From contig NZ_LMGK01000012.1 in NCBI RefSeq assembly GCF_001427125.1, forward strand, positions 551,430 to 615,429: a stretch of 64,000 nt of DNA. Direction: 5' to 3'. Position 1 is the stretch's first letter; every line of letters begins with the position of its first letter. Below, one piece after another: positions 45,075 through 53,231 of the stretch. This DNA is from Pseudomonas sp. Root562. GTDB lineage: Bacteria > Pseudomonadota > Gammaproteobacteria > Pseudomonadales > Pseudomonadaceae. The position numbers were made by a program, and so were the translations under genes. The notes beneath the pieces were generated by a model. It did no database searches. It was not told the DNA's origin and worked only from the letters and a program-made list of their open reading frames with translations.

Positions 45075-45249
45075 AAATCATCTCGATATTAACCCGGTCT
45101 GTGCCGGAACACTGCAAATGCTAGGCTTGTGGAGCATTTTGGGCCAATGCTGTTAAACACTGCCCTATGCATATTCGGCATAATGCCGATGTGACGTCGC
45201 GTTCGTGGCGAGCGTGTGACCTAAATTGGTGCGTGTCCGGGAGGACGTG
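45075..45249. promoter_or_regulatory. aspA/LysR divergent promoter region with palindrome
   Basis: The 15-bp perfect palindrome TCGGCATAATGCCGA at 45175-45189 lies 60 bases before the LysR start and about 105 from aspA. Its placement suits a LysR operator for both directions. Confidence 0.55.
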
Positions 45250-46158
45250 ATGAATCTGGAAAGTAAATGGCTGGAGGACTTCAGTGCTCTGGCGGCCACC
45301 CGCAGCTTTTCCCAGGCCGCGGAACGGCGCTTCGTGACCCAGCCTGCCTTCAGCCGGCGCATCCGCAGCCTCGAAGCGGCATTGGGGCTGACCCTGGTCA
45401 ATCGCTCGCGCACACCCGTGGAGCTGACGGCGGCGGGGCAACTGTTTCTGGTCACCGCGCGCACCGTGGTCGAACAGCTCGGCGAAGTGCTGCGCCACCT
45501 GCACCATCTGGAAGGCGGGCAGGGGGAAGTGATGCAGGTCGCGGCTGCCCACTCATTAGCGCTGGGTTTTTTCCCGCGCTGGATCGCGCAGTTGCGCAAC
45601 GAAGGTTTGAATATTGCCACGCGACTGGTCGCAACCAACGTCGGCGATGCGGTGCATGCCTTGCGTGAAGGCGGCTGCGACTTGATGCTGGCGTTCTACG
45701 ACCCGGACGCGGCGATGCAGATGGATCCGGAAATCTTCCCCTCGCTGCACCTTGGCCAGACCGAAATGCTCCCGGTATGCGCCGCAGATGCCGATGGCAA
45801 GCCGTTGTTCGATCTGGAAGGCGAGGCCAGCGTGCCGCTGCTGGCCTACAGTGCCGGTGCGTTCCTCGGGCGTTCAGTCAATGGTCTGTTGCGCCAGCGC
45901 CAGCTGCGGTTTACCACGATCTACGAAACCGCCATGGCCGACAGCCTCAAGAGCATGGCGCTGGAAGGGCTGGGAATTGCCTGGGTGCCGCAGCTCAGTG
46001 TGCGCGCCGAATTGGCGCGCGGTGAACTGGTGGTCTGCGGGGGACCGCAGTGGCACGTACCTCTGGAGATTCGCTTGTATCGTTGCGCTTTGGTACGCAA
46101 GGCCAACGTACGGTTGTTGTGGCGCAAACTGGAAGGCGGCGTTGCTGCCAATACTTGA
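45250..46158 (+). CDS. LysR-family regulator beside aspA
   Basis: 302 aa, the position of PA5428. The winged helix is about residues 1-60 (MNLESKWLEDFSALAATRSFSQAAERRFVTQPAFSRRIRSLEAALGLTLVNR), followed by a LysR effector domain (about 87-300). The ATG at 45250 follows GGGAGG at 5 bases; the 8-residue extension to 45226 has no binding site. The likely target is aspA across the divergent region. Confidence 0.87.
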   Translation: MNLESKWLEDFSALAATRSFSQAAERRFVTQPAFSRRIRSLEAALGLTLVNRSRTPVELTAAGQLFLVTARTVVEQLGEVLRHLHHLEGGQGEVMQVAAAHSLALGFFPRWIAQLRNEGLNIATRLVATNVGDAVHALREGGCDLMLAFYDPDAAMQMDPEIFPSLHLGQTEMLPVCAADADGKPLFDLEGEASVPLLAYSAGAFLGRSVNGLLRQRQLRFTTIYETAMADSLKSMALEGLGIAWVPQLSVRAELARGELVVCGGPQWHVPLEIRLYRCALVRKANVRLLWRKLEGGVAANT

Positions 46159-46194
46159 AATGGCGAGACGCTCACCGATGTGTGATTCGACGGG

Positions 46195-46887
46195 TTATGG
46201 AGCATCACGCAGATAACTTCTGATGCGATCACGATTTGGGTCGGTATATACGTAGCAGTTGGAGAGGAGCGGATTGACCTTGGCTGCCATGAAAGTTTCG
46301 CACCACCATCCGTTATATCTGACTTCGGCGAGCTCATGTTGTGCATCGAGCATATGACCAAGTTCATGTCCAACAAGTTGTTTGTGGCTTAATGCTGCCA
46401 GTGCAAATTGTTGTCCTCCCCCTGCAAGGCCAAATACGTTGTTGGTCATTCCATCATTGGTAAGCAACATAAATTTTGTGGTTCTGCCTGTAGGGAGATT
46501 TTTTGCATCACGGTAGGCTGTACCCAGATCTCTCCATCCATCATAGGAGGCCTGAGTTTCGCCCTTGTAGGAGTAGTTCGTGTAAGGCGGGGTGTTGCGT
46601 ACGAATATGACCGAAACATCACGTCCCGTTGTAGTTCTCAGTTCTCTGATGACCGGCGCGAAGTGATCGGGATAGAGGGAAGGGATCTTATCTTCCGGTA
46701 CATCATCGTGGACAAAAGCAAATACGAATATTGGTCTTTTTTCCACGGGTATACTGCTGCGCATACTTGGAGTTTCAGGTTGTGCAATCGGCCAGGGCGT
46801 TTCGTCTTTTACGACGGTGGCCGAAGCGGTTTGATTGATAATTGAAGTAAAAAGCAAAGTGGTGAAAAGTGTGTAGAGTATTTGCAT
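46195..46887 (-). CDS. Secreted metzincin-like zinc metalloprotease
   Basis: 230 aa. A signal peptide (about 1-23, LYTLFTTLLFTSIINQTASA) is followed by a non-homologous region and a C-terminal catalytic part. The zinc site is His174, His178 and His184 in HELGHMLDAQHE, an HExxHxxDxxH pattern with Asp where metzincins have Gly. A Met-turn candidate follows at Met200 (CETFM). Coding context is AT-rich, unlike the neighbours, suggesting acquisition. The Shine-Dalgarno is weak. I do not recognise a named family; I would call it an orphan gluzincin/metzincin-type hydrolase. Confidence 0.75.
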   Translation of the reverse strand: MQILYTLFTTLLFTSIINQTASATVVKDETPWPIAQPETPSMRSSIPVEKRPIFVFAFVHDDVPEDKIPSLYPDHFAPVIRELRTTTGRDVSVIFVRNTPPYTNYSYKGETQASYDGWRDLGTAYRDAKNLPTGRTTKFMLLTNDGMTNNVFGLAGGGQQFALAALSHKQLVGHELGHMLDAQHELAEVRYNGWWCETFMAAKVNPLLSNCYVYTDPNRDRIRSYLRDAP

Positions 46888-47255
46888 ATTTATACGCTCG
46901 GGATAATTGGATTTTTATTTGGAAGATGTAATGTCATCCGCGAACATTAATATGACTTTTAAGTTAGCTTGTATCGCATAGTTATGTTTCGAACAGTGTG
47001 GAAGTCCAGTTCTAAGAAAAATGATCGAGGGGCTATTCGCTCTGACTTTCAAGTCAATAAAATCGGTTGTTGCGAGCAAAACCACTCCAGCGACACTTGG
47101 TCGTATCGGGGGCTGTTTATCTGCCGTATTGCGGTATACTGCGCGGCCTTCGGCCGGTTACGACCGGCCATAATTCGTACAATCAAGCCACGCATTCTGC
47201 GTGGCTTGTTGTTTTTTGATGCGCCTGCGGGCGCCCAGAGAGAAGAGGCACGACG
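46888..47255. other. Intergenic stretch before purE
   Basis: 368 bases. The first ~200 are AT-rich like the protease gene and show no convincing gene. A -10-like TATACT lies at 47135, hairpins at 47152-47169, and a terminator-like stem at 47184-47214, about 40 bases before purE. Confidence 0.6.
47184..47216 (+). terminator. Terminator-like hairpin in the purE leader
   Basis: CAAGCCACGC and GCGTGGCTTG (47184-47193 and 47199-47208) pair perfectly around ATTCT and are followed by TTGTTTTTT. It lies after the probable purE promoter and 40-50 bases before the purE start, so it would stop most leader transcripts unless an alternative structure forms with the preceding GC-rich hairpins at 47144-47169. 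Confidence 0.7.
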
Positions 47256-47747
47256 ATGAGTGCATTGGTTGGCGTGATCATGGGCTCGAAGTCCGATTGG
47301 TCCACCCTTAGCCACACCGCCGATATGCTGGAAAAGCTCGGCATTCCTTATGAGGTGAAGGTGGTTTCTGCCCACCGCACCCCGGATCTGCTGTTCCAGT
47401 ACGCTGAAGAAGCCGAGGCGCGTGGCATCGAGGTGATCATCGCCGGTGCCGGTGGCGCGGCCCACTTGCCTGGCATGTGTGCAGCCAAGACCCACCTGCC
47501 GGTGCTGGGCGTGCCGGTGCAGTCGGCGATGCTCTCGGGCGTCGATTCGCTGCTCTCCATCGTGCAGATGCCTGCCGGTATTCCGGTTGCCACCCTGGCC
47601 ATCGGCAAGGCTGGCGCGATCAACGCTGCGCTGTTGTCGGCAAGTATCCTGGGCGCCAAGCACCCGCAGTTTCATGAAGTGCTGAAAACCTTCCGTGCTG
47701 AGCAGACAGACAGCGTCCTGGAAAATCCAGACCCACGCATCGCCTGA
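47256..47747 (+). CDS. purE: N5-CAIR mutase PurE
   Basis: 163 aa. It interconverts N5-carboxyaminoimidazole ribotide and CAIR in purine synthesis. [17 protein letters not shown] and the [24 protein letters not shown] loop are the class I PurE signatures. An AGAGAAGAGG run is placed before the ATG. It is followed 12 bases later by purK, the usual pair. Confidence 0.96.
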   Translation: MSALVGVIMGSKSDWSTLSHTADMLEKLGIPYEVKVVSAHRTPDLLFQYAEEAEARGIEVIIAGAGGAAHLPGMCAAKTHLPVLGVPVQSAMLSGVDSLLSIVQMPAGIPVATLAIGKAGAINAALLSASILGAKHPQFHEVLKTFRAEQTDSVLENPDPRIA

Positions 47748-47758
47748 GGTTGTTGACG

Positions 47759-48841
47759 ATGAAGATCGGTGTAATCGGTGGCGGCCAGTTGGGTCGCATG
47801 TTGGCGCTGGCGGGCACTCCGCTGGGAATGAACTTCGCTTTCCTCGACCCGGCGCCGGACGCTTGCGCGGCAGCATTGGGCGAACACCTGCGGGCCGATT
47901 ACGGCGATCAGGATCACCTGCGCCAGTTGGCCGATGAAGTCGATCTGGTGACCTTCGAATTCGAAAGCGTACCGGCGGAAACCGTCGCGTTCCTGTCGCA
48001 ATTCGTTCCGGTCTATCCGAGTGCCGAAGCCCTGCGCATTGCTCGCGATCGCTGGTTCGAAAAGAGCATGTTCAAGGACCTGGGCATTCCAACCCCGGCA
48101 TTCGCCGACATTCAGTCCCAGGCTGACCTGGACGCCGCCGTGGCTTCCATCGGTCTGCCGGCGGTACTGAAAACCCGCACCCTGGGCTACGACGGCAAGG
48201 GCCAGAAAGTCCTGCGCACCCCTGAAGACGTGGTTGGCACGTTCGCCGAGCTGGGCAGCGTGGCTTGCCTGCTGGAAGGTTTCGTGCCGTTCACTGGTGA
48301 GGTCTCACTGATCGCCGTACGTGCCCGCGATGGTGAAACCCGTTTTTATCCGCTGGTGCACAACACCCACGACAGCGGCATCCTCAAGCTGTCCGTGGCC
48401 AGCACCGATCACCCGTTGCAAGCCTTGGCCGAAGACTACTCCAGTCGCGTACTCAAGCAGCTGAATTATGTCGGCGTGATGGCATTCGAATTCTTTGAGG
48501 TCGACGGTGGCCTCAAGGCCAACGAAATCGCCCCGCGGGTGCACAACTCCGGGCACTGGACCACCGAAGGCGCCGAATGCAGTCAGTTCGAAAACCACTT
48601 GCGGGCCGTTGCCGGTCTGCCGCTGGGTTCGACGGCCAAGGTCGGCGAGAGCGCCATGCTCAACTTCATTGGCCAAGTGCCTGAGACCGAGAAAGTCCTG
48701 GCCATCGCCGATTGCCATCTGCATCACTACGGCAAGGCATTCAAGGTCGGCCGCAAGGTTGGCCACGCCAATCTGCGTTGTGCAGACCGTGAAACGCTGG
48801 CTGCACAGATCCTCAAAGTCGAAGCGCTCATCGCCGAATAA
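47759..48841 (+). CDS. purK: 5-(carboxyamino)imidazole ribonucleotide synthase PurK
   Basis: 360 aa, ATP-grasp. It makes N5-CAIR from AIR, bicarbonate and ATP. Seen are MKIGVIGGGQLGRMLALAG, TFEFESVPAETVAFL, KTRTLGYDGKGQ, and the C-terminal RVHNSGHWTTEG. GAGG lies 9 bases before the ATG at 47759; the ORF continues three codons upstream with TTG codons that are not needed. Confidence 0.95.
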   Translation: MKIGVIGGGQLGRMLALAGTPLGMNFAFLDPAPDACAAALGEHLRADYGDQDHLRQLADEVDLVTFEFESVPAETVAFLSQFVPVYPSAEALRIARDRWFEKSMFKDLGIPTPAFADIQSQADLDAAVASIGLPAVLKTRTLGYDGKGQKVLRTPEDVVGTFAELGSVACLLEGFVPFTGEVSLIAVRARDGETRFYPLVHNTHDSGILKLSVASTDHPLQALAEDYSSRVLKQLNYVGVMAFEFFEVDGGLKANEIAPRVHNSGHWTTEGAECSQFENHLRAVAGLPLGSTAKVGESAMLNFIGQVPETEKVLAIADCHLHHYGKAFKVGRKVGHANLRCADRETLAAQILKVEALIAE

Positions 48842-48946
48842 ACAGTTTCACGTGGCAGCGGCGGAACCATTGCGGTGCCGCCGTTCTCTCATGGCAGGAT
48901 GCCAAAGTCTGGCTAGGCTAAAGCCAATCAATCAGAGGGAAATGCC

Positions 48947-49192
48947 ATGGGAATTATCGGAACCATCTTTATCGGCTTGATCGTCGGCCTGCTGGCGCGG
49001 TTCCTGAAGCCGGGCGATGACAGCATGGGCTGGATCATGACCATCCTGCTCGGTATCGGCGGTTCGCTGGCGGCTACTTATGGCGGCCAGGCGTTGGGCA
49101 TTTACCAGGCGGGCGAAGCTGCCGGTTTCATCGGTGCGCTGGTGGGCGCGGTGGTGTTGCTGGTGATCTACGGCCTGATCAAAAAGAACTGA
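48947..49192 (+). CDS. GlsB/YeaQ/YmgE family membrane protein
   Basis: 81 aa with three hydrophobic segments (IGTIFIGLIVGLLARFLKPG, GWIMTILLGIGGSLAATYGGQALG, GFIGALVGAVVLLVIYGL), the typical Gly-rich transglycosylase-associated small envelope protein. It is linked to envelope stress, with no enzymatic activity known. AGAGGGAA lies 6 bases before the ATG. Confidence 0.88.
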   Translation: MGIIGTIFIGLIVGLLARFLKPGDDSMGWIMTILLGIGGSLAATYGGQALGIYQAGEAAGFIGALVGAVVLLVIYGLIKKN

Positions 49193-49274
49193 TTCAAGCG
49201 ACAAAGTCCTCTCGGCTGCGCAGTCCGGGAGGACTAGAATGCTCGGCGATTTCCTTTCCTTGCCGAGCATTTCC

Positions 49275-49811
49275 ATGCGACGTCTTCTGCTTGCTGTTGT
49301 TTTAATGGGTGCGGGTCTCGCCCACGCCGGCGAACTGCCGGAAACCGATTGGCTCGAACTGATGCCCAAATCGGATCAGAAAGCCCTCGAGGCCATGCCT
49401 GAAATCGACCACGACTCCCCCGAAGCCAATGGCACCTTTACCGAAAAGGGTGGCATGAAGCAGAGCAAAGGCTTGCCGGCGGTGATGTACTCGACCAAAA
49501 CCGTAGCGTCGATGAACGACAAGAACATCCGCCTCGGTGGTTATCCGGTGCCGCTGGAGTCCGACGCCAAGGGCAACAGCACGCTGTTTTTCCTTGTGCC
49601 ATACCCGGGCGCCTGCATTCATGTGCCCCCACCGCCACCCAATCAATTGGTGCTGGTGCGCTATCCCAAGGGCTTGAAGCTCAATGATATCTACACGCCG
49701 CTGTGGGTCACCGGCACGCTGAAAGTCGAGAAGGTCAGCAATGACCTGGCGGATGCGGCCTATGCGCTGGATGCGTCAAAAGTCAGAGTGGTGAAAGAGG
49801 CCGATCTCTAA
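49275..49811 (+). CDS. DUF3299 secreted protein
   Basis: 178 aa. A signal peptide (MRRLLLAVVLMGAGLAHA) precedes the mature part with PETDWLELMPKSDQKALEAMP, YPVPLESDAKGNSTLFFLVPYPGACIHVPPPPPNQLVLV and TPLWVTGTLKVE, the DUF3299 pattern (CIHVPPPPPNQ). It is probably periplasmic; function is unknown. An alternative start at 49239 has a good site (GGGAGG at 7 bases) and would add 12 residues before the signal peptide. The two starts are separated by a hairpin (49238-49270). Confidence 0.85.
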   Translation: MRRLLLAVVLMGAGLAHAGELPETDWLELMPKSDQKALEAMPEIDHDSPEANGTFTEKGGMKQSKGLPAVMYSTKTVASMNDKNIRLGGYPVPLESDAKGNSTLFFLVPYPGACIHVPPPPPNQLVLVRYPKGLKLNDIYTPLWVTGTLKVEKVSNDLADAAYALDASKVRVVKEADL

Positions 49812-49828
49812 CAGCAACCCGAAACAAC

Positions 49829-49917
49829 TGTGGGAGCCAGCCTGCTGGCGATAGCGGTCTGTCAGATACTTATAAGTTGACTGACACCACGCCATCGCCA
49901 TCAGGCTGGCTCCCACA
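49829..49917. repeat. Palindromic repeat, TGTGGGAGC type
   Basis: TGTGGGAGCCAGCCTGCTGG and CCATCAGGCTGGCTCCCACA pair over about 26 bases. It lies between the convergent DUF3299 and mutarotase genes. Confidence 0.8.
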
Positions 49918-49936
49918 TTTTTTATTGCGATGTTGC

Positions 49937-50836
49937 CTAGAGCGGTTTGCTGCCGATGCTCACGCCCAGGGTATGGCTCGCACCTGGCGCCAGGTTCACC
50001 ACATCACCCATCACGTTCGCCGTTTCGATGCACAACATGCGTTGCCAGCCATCGTCGGCCATGTCGCTGAACGCCGCGGCGCGCTCGGTCCACGGGTTCC
50101 AGATCACCGCCGTGCGCGAACCGGTACTGCTCAGTTCGATACGTCGTTCCCAGGTCGGGTCGACGATGCTCAGCAATGGCGGGGTGTCGAGGTAGATGCG
50201 GTCGGTTTCGCCGGTAAAGCGCAGGTCGCCGGACTGTTGCCGGGTTGCCCAGTCTTCCAGGGTTTCGATGTAGCTCAAGCCGTCCACGCCTTCGACTTGC
50301 ACATTGCGCACATCGCTGACGGCGAAATAACTGTGCAGGGCCTGGCTGATGGTGACGGTTTCATCGCCCACGTTGTGGCTGGTCAGGCTGATGTGCAGTT
50401 GCTCGTCCAGGCGAATGCTCAGCTTCAGGTTCACCCGATGTGGCCAGCCTGGCAATCCACCTTCGGGGCAGGGCAGGAGGAATTCGATTTTCAGGCTTTC
50501 GCCTTCGGCCTCGATGCCGCCCAATTCCCAGTCCATTGCTCGCACCAGGCCATGAGCCGTTGGCGCCTCGTCGCTCACGCGCATCGCCTTCACGCTCTGC
50601 GGATTGCGCTCGAAGTTACCGAACCACGGCCAGCACACTGGCACGCCGGCGCGAATGCTTTTGCCCGTCTTGAACACCGCCTCATCGTTGAGCCAGATCA
50701 GCGGCGGCTGCCCCGCCAGTTGATAACTGAGGATGTGCGCGCCTTGCTGGGCCACCAGTAATTCGGCCTGGCCGTGACGGATGCGCCAGCAGTTCAGTTC
50801 ATCCAGTTTGACGGCTTCAACGTTGGGCGTGTTCAT
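49937..50836 (-). CDS. D-hexose-6-phosphate mutarotase (YeaD-like)
   Basis: 299 aa, aldose-1-epimerase fold. It interconverts alpha and beta anomers of hexose 6-phosphates. AQQGAHILSYQLAGQPPLIWLNDEAVFKTGKSIRAGVPVCWPWFG is the YeaD substrate region. The catalytic His/Glu surroundings APTAHGLVRAMDWEL and HSYFAVSDVRNVQVEG, and ETANVMGDVVNLAPGASHTL at the end, also fit. Confidence 0.93.
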   Translation of the reverse strand: MNTPNVEAVKLDELNCWRIRHGQAELLVAQQGAHILSYQLAGQPPLIWLNDEAVFKTGKSIRAGVPVCWPWFGNFERNPQSVKAMRVSDEAPTAHGLVRAMDWELGGIEAEGESLKIEFLLPCPEGGLPGWPHRVNLKLSIRLDEQLHISLTSHNVGDETVTISQALHSYFAVSDVRNVQVEGVDGLSYIETLEDWATRQQSGDLRFTGETDRIYLDTPPLLSIVDPTWERRIELSSTGSRTAVIWNPWTERAAAFSDMADDGWQRMLCIETANVMGDVVNLAPGASHTLGVSIGSKPL

Positions 50837-50910
50837 GGGACAGCTCTCGATCGGTAACAGGACTGCAATGGACCGTGAATCGGTCGTCGGGTTTAACGCT
50901 TCCCGGTTTT

Positions 50911-51315
50911 TTAGCGAGCTCTGGGCGGAACCGAGCGGGTGCGGCCGCTGCCATCGATGGCAACGAACACGAATACCGCCTCAGTGACTTTGCGCCATTC
51001 GCTGGAGAGCGGATCGTCGCTCCAGACCTCGACCATCATCTGGATCGAGCTGCGGCCGATTTCCAGTGCCTGGGTATAGAAGGAGAGCTGGGCGCCCACC
51101 GCCACGGGTACCAGAAACGCCATACGGTCGATGGCGACTGTGGCGACGCGCCCGCCAGCCACCTTGCTGGCCATCGCGGTGCCGGCCAAATCCATCTGCG
51201 CCACCAGCCAGCCGCCAAAAATATCGCCAAAGCCGTTGGTTTCGCGGGGAAGTGCGGTGATTTGCAAGGCCAGGTCGCCTTGCGGGATCGGATCTTCTTG
51301 TTCGAGCTCTATCAT
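50911..51315 (-). CDS. Acyl-CoA thioesterase, YciA family
   Basis: 134 aa hotdog protein. LPRETNGFGDIFGGWLVAQMDLAGTAMASKVAGGRVATVAIDRMAFLVPVAVG contains the catalytic GG-W-...-D stretch, and VTEAVFVFVAIDGSGRTRSVP closes the fold. Start is the ATG at 51315, with AGAGG about 10 bases upstream; the longer form to 51399 would add 28 unrelated residues. Shorter than the paralogue at 731-1213, without its charged tail. Confidence 0.88.
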   Translation of the reverse strand: MIELEQEDPIPQGDLALQITALPRETNGFGDIFGGWLVAQMDLAGTAMASKVAGGRVATVAIDRMAFLVPVAVGAQLSFYTQALEIGRSSIQMMVEVWSDDPLSSEWRKVTEAVFVFVAIDGSGRTRSVPPRAR

Positions 51316-51676
51316 GCCGGGGGTGCCTCTGACCCGTGACTCTTCGTTGGTGCTGCTGGTGGTAGCCGTCTTCGGGAAAAACGATTCAGCACCGAACATA
51401 CTACGTTCGTCACGTTTTCCATAAGGCGCCTAAAGGGAAACTCTGCGAAATCGCCTATGACCCTGAAGGCGCTTTCGCACAGCAACCCTTGCAAGCCGTT
51501 GCACAGTTGCGAGTATATCGGTCGGTAGACTCCGAGACGACCGTCCGGTTCTCATTTTGACCGTCAATTACGCACCTCTATGTGCTTTTTTGAACAATTT
51601 GCTATCGTGCCGGTCCTGCCCGAGCCTTGCCAGCGTTGTTGGGGCGGCAGACCTGACTATAAGAGAAGCCCTTGCC
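51316..51676. other. Divergent intergenic region, thioesterase/MFS
   Basis: 361 bases between the divergent starts. A weak TTGACC at 51557 with TATGTG at 51579 (16-bp spacing) may be an MFS promoter. A short GCAC-GTGC stem followed by T6 is at about 51571-51590. Nothing else is recognised. Confidence 0.5.
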
Positions 51677-52975
51677 ATGACTACAGCGCCCTCGAGTATC
51701 GCGCAGCCATCCCAATCCGCACGTCCGCTGACCCGCAACGACTACAAGACACTTTCGTTGTCAGCCCTGGGCGGGGCGCTGGAATTTTACGATTTCATTA
51801 TTTTCGTGTTCTTCGCGACGGTGGTGGGCAAGCTGTTCTTCCCGGCGGACATGCCTGAATGGCTGCGTTTGATGCAGACCTTCGGCATTTTTGCTGCCGG
51901 GTATCTGGCGCGGCCGCTGGGTGGCATCGTGATGGCGCACTTCGGCGATCTGCTGGGGCGCAAGAAGATGTTCACCCTGAGCATTTTCATGATGGCCGTG
52001 CCGACCCTGATCATGGGCCTGCTGCCGACTTACGCGCAGATCGGCATGTGGGCGCCGATTCTGTTGCTGCTGATGCGGGTCATCCAGGGCGCGGCGATTG
52101 GTGGTGAAGTGCCTGGCGCCTGGGTCTTCGTTTCCGAACACGTGCCGCAAAAACATATCGGCTACGCCTGCGGGACCCTGACCAGCGGCCTGACGGCAGG
52201 CATCCTCTTGGGTTCTCTGGTCGCTACGGCGATCAACAGCATTTACACCCCGGGGGAAGTGGCGGATTACGCCTGGCGGATTCCGTTCCTGCTGGGCGGC
52301 GTGTTCGGCCTGTTCTCGGTGTACCTGCGCCGCTGGCTGCACGAAACCCCGGTGTTTGCCGAACTGCAACAACGCAAGGCCCTGGCCGAAGAAGTGCCGT
52401 TGCGTGCGGTGTTGCGTGACCATCGCGGCGCCATCGCCATTTCGATGCTGCTGACCTGGCTGCTGTCCGCCGCCATCGTGGTCTTGATCCTGATGACTCC
52501 GACCGTGCTGCAGACGGTCTACCACTTCGCGCCGACCACCTCCCTGCAGGCGAACAGTCTGGCGATCGTGTTCCTGAGCGTTGGCTGCATCATTGCCGGC
52601 GCATTGGCCGATCGCTTTGGAGCGGGGCGGGTCTTCGTCTTTGGCTGCACCGCATTGCTGGCCAGTTCCTGGACCTTCTATCACAGCCTGGTCGATCATC
52701 CTGACTGGTTGTTCCCGTTGTATGCGCTGACCGGCCTGCTGGTCGGCACCATCGGTGCGGTGCCGTACGTGATGGTCAAGGCGTTCCCGCCGGTGGTTCG
52801 TTTCAGCGGTTTGTCGTTTTCCTACAACGTGGCTTACGCGATTTTCGGTGGTTTGACGCCGATGATCGTCAGCCTGTTGCTCAAGGAGAGTGCGATGGGG
52901 CCTGCCTATTATGTGGCGGTGCTGTGCGGGGTGGGGATTGTGGTGGGTGCGTATCTCTGGAAGAAGGGGCGTTAG
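51677..52975 (+). CDS. MFS transporter, metabolite:H+ symporter family
   Basis: 432 aa, twelve membrane segments. LSALGGALEFYDFIIFVFFATVVGKLFFP opens the domain as in the MHS family; HFGDLLGRKKMF is the loop motif A; the second half carries the complementary ADRFGAGRVF. The family takes up organic acids such as dicarboxylates or ketoglutarate with protons; I recall PA5530 as similar. The ATG at 51677 follows AAGAGAAG. The 40-residue extension to 51557 overlaps the putative promoter and is rejected. Confidence 0.88.
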   Translation: MTTAPSSIAQPSQSARPLTRNDYKTLSLSALGGALEFYDFIIFVFFATVVGKLFFPADMPEWLRLMQTFGIFAAGYLARPLGGIVMAHFGDLLGRKKMFTLSIFMMAVPTLIMGLLPTYAQIGMWAPILLLLMRVIQGAAIGGEVPGAWVFVSEHVPQKHIGYACGTLTSGLTAGILLGSLVATAINSIYTPGEVADYAWRIPFLLGGVFGLFSVYLRRWLHETPVFAELQQRKALAEEVPLRAVLRDHRGAIAISMLLTWLLSAAIVVLILMTPTVLQTVYHFAPTTSLQANSLAIVFLSVGCIIAGALADRFGAGRVFVFGCTALLASSWTFYHSLVDHPDWLFPLYALTGLLVGTIGAVPYVMVKAFPPVVRFSGLSFSYNVAYAIFGGLTPMIVSLLLKESAMGPAYYVAVLCGVGIVVGAYLWKKGR

Positions 52976-52993
52976 TTCTGGCCTCATCGCCAG

Positions 52994-53028
52994 CAAGCCG
53001 GCTCCAGTCCTGTGCAGGAGCCGGCTTG
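52994..53028. repeat. Palindromic repeat, CAAGCCGGCTCC type
   Basis: CAAGCCGGCTCC and GGAGCCGGCTTG are exact complements around an 11-base loop, directly after the MFS gene. Confidence 0.8.
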
Positions 53029-53032
53029 TAAC

Positions 53033-53117
53033 CGATCGTTCCCACGCTCTGCGTCCGCTTTTGAGTGGGACGCAGAGCGTCCCGAGATGCATTCCCACGC
53101 GGAGCGCGGGAACGATC
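53033..53117. repeat. Palindromic repeat, GATCGTTCCCACGC type
   Basis: CGATCGTTCCCACGCTCTGC at one end and the complement-like GCGCGGGAACGATC at the other enclose a second internal stem of GGGACGC and GCGTCC. A distinct repeat family from the others in this window; it abuts the pstS promoter. Confidence 0.8.
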
Positions 53118-53146
53118 TAGAAGCCCAATACTGGCCTTTCATCCAA

Positions 53147-53164
53147 TTGTCATATTTCAGCCAT
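53147..53164 (+). promoter_or_regulatory. Degenerate Pho box before pstS
   Basis: TTGTCAT-ATTT-CAGCCAT is a 7-4-7 arrangement like the PhoB consensus CTGTCAT-N4-CTGTCAT, with one and two mismatches in the two halves. It lies 67 bases before the pstS start, a fitting distance for activation. Confidence 0.65.
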
Positions 53165-53231
53165 AGAGTGTTCACACGGCCTGCTGATACTTGGCCCCGA
53201 CTTAACACACCCTATCTGCTAGGAGTAAGGC

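Noticed and set aside
51557..51676. A 40-residue N-terminal extension of the MFS transporter
   Set aside because: It overlaps the probable promoter, is not family-like, and the ATG at 51677 has a better binding site.
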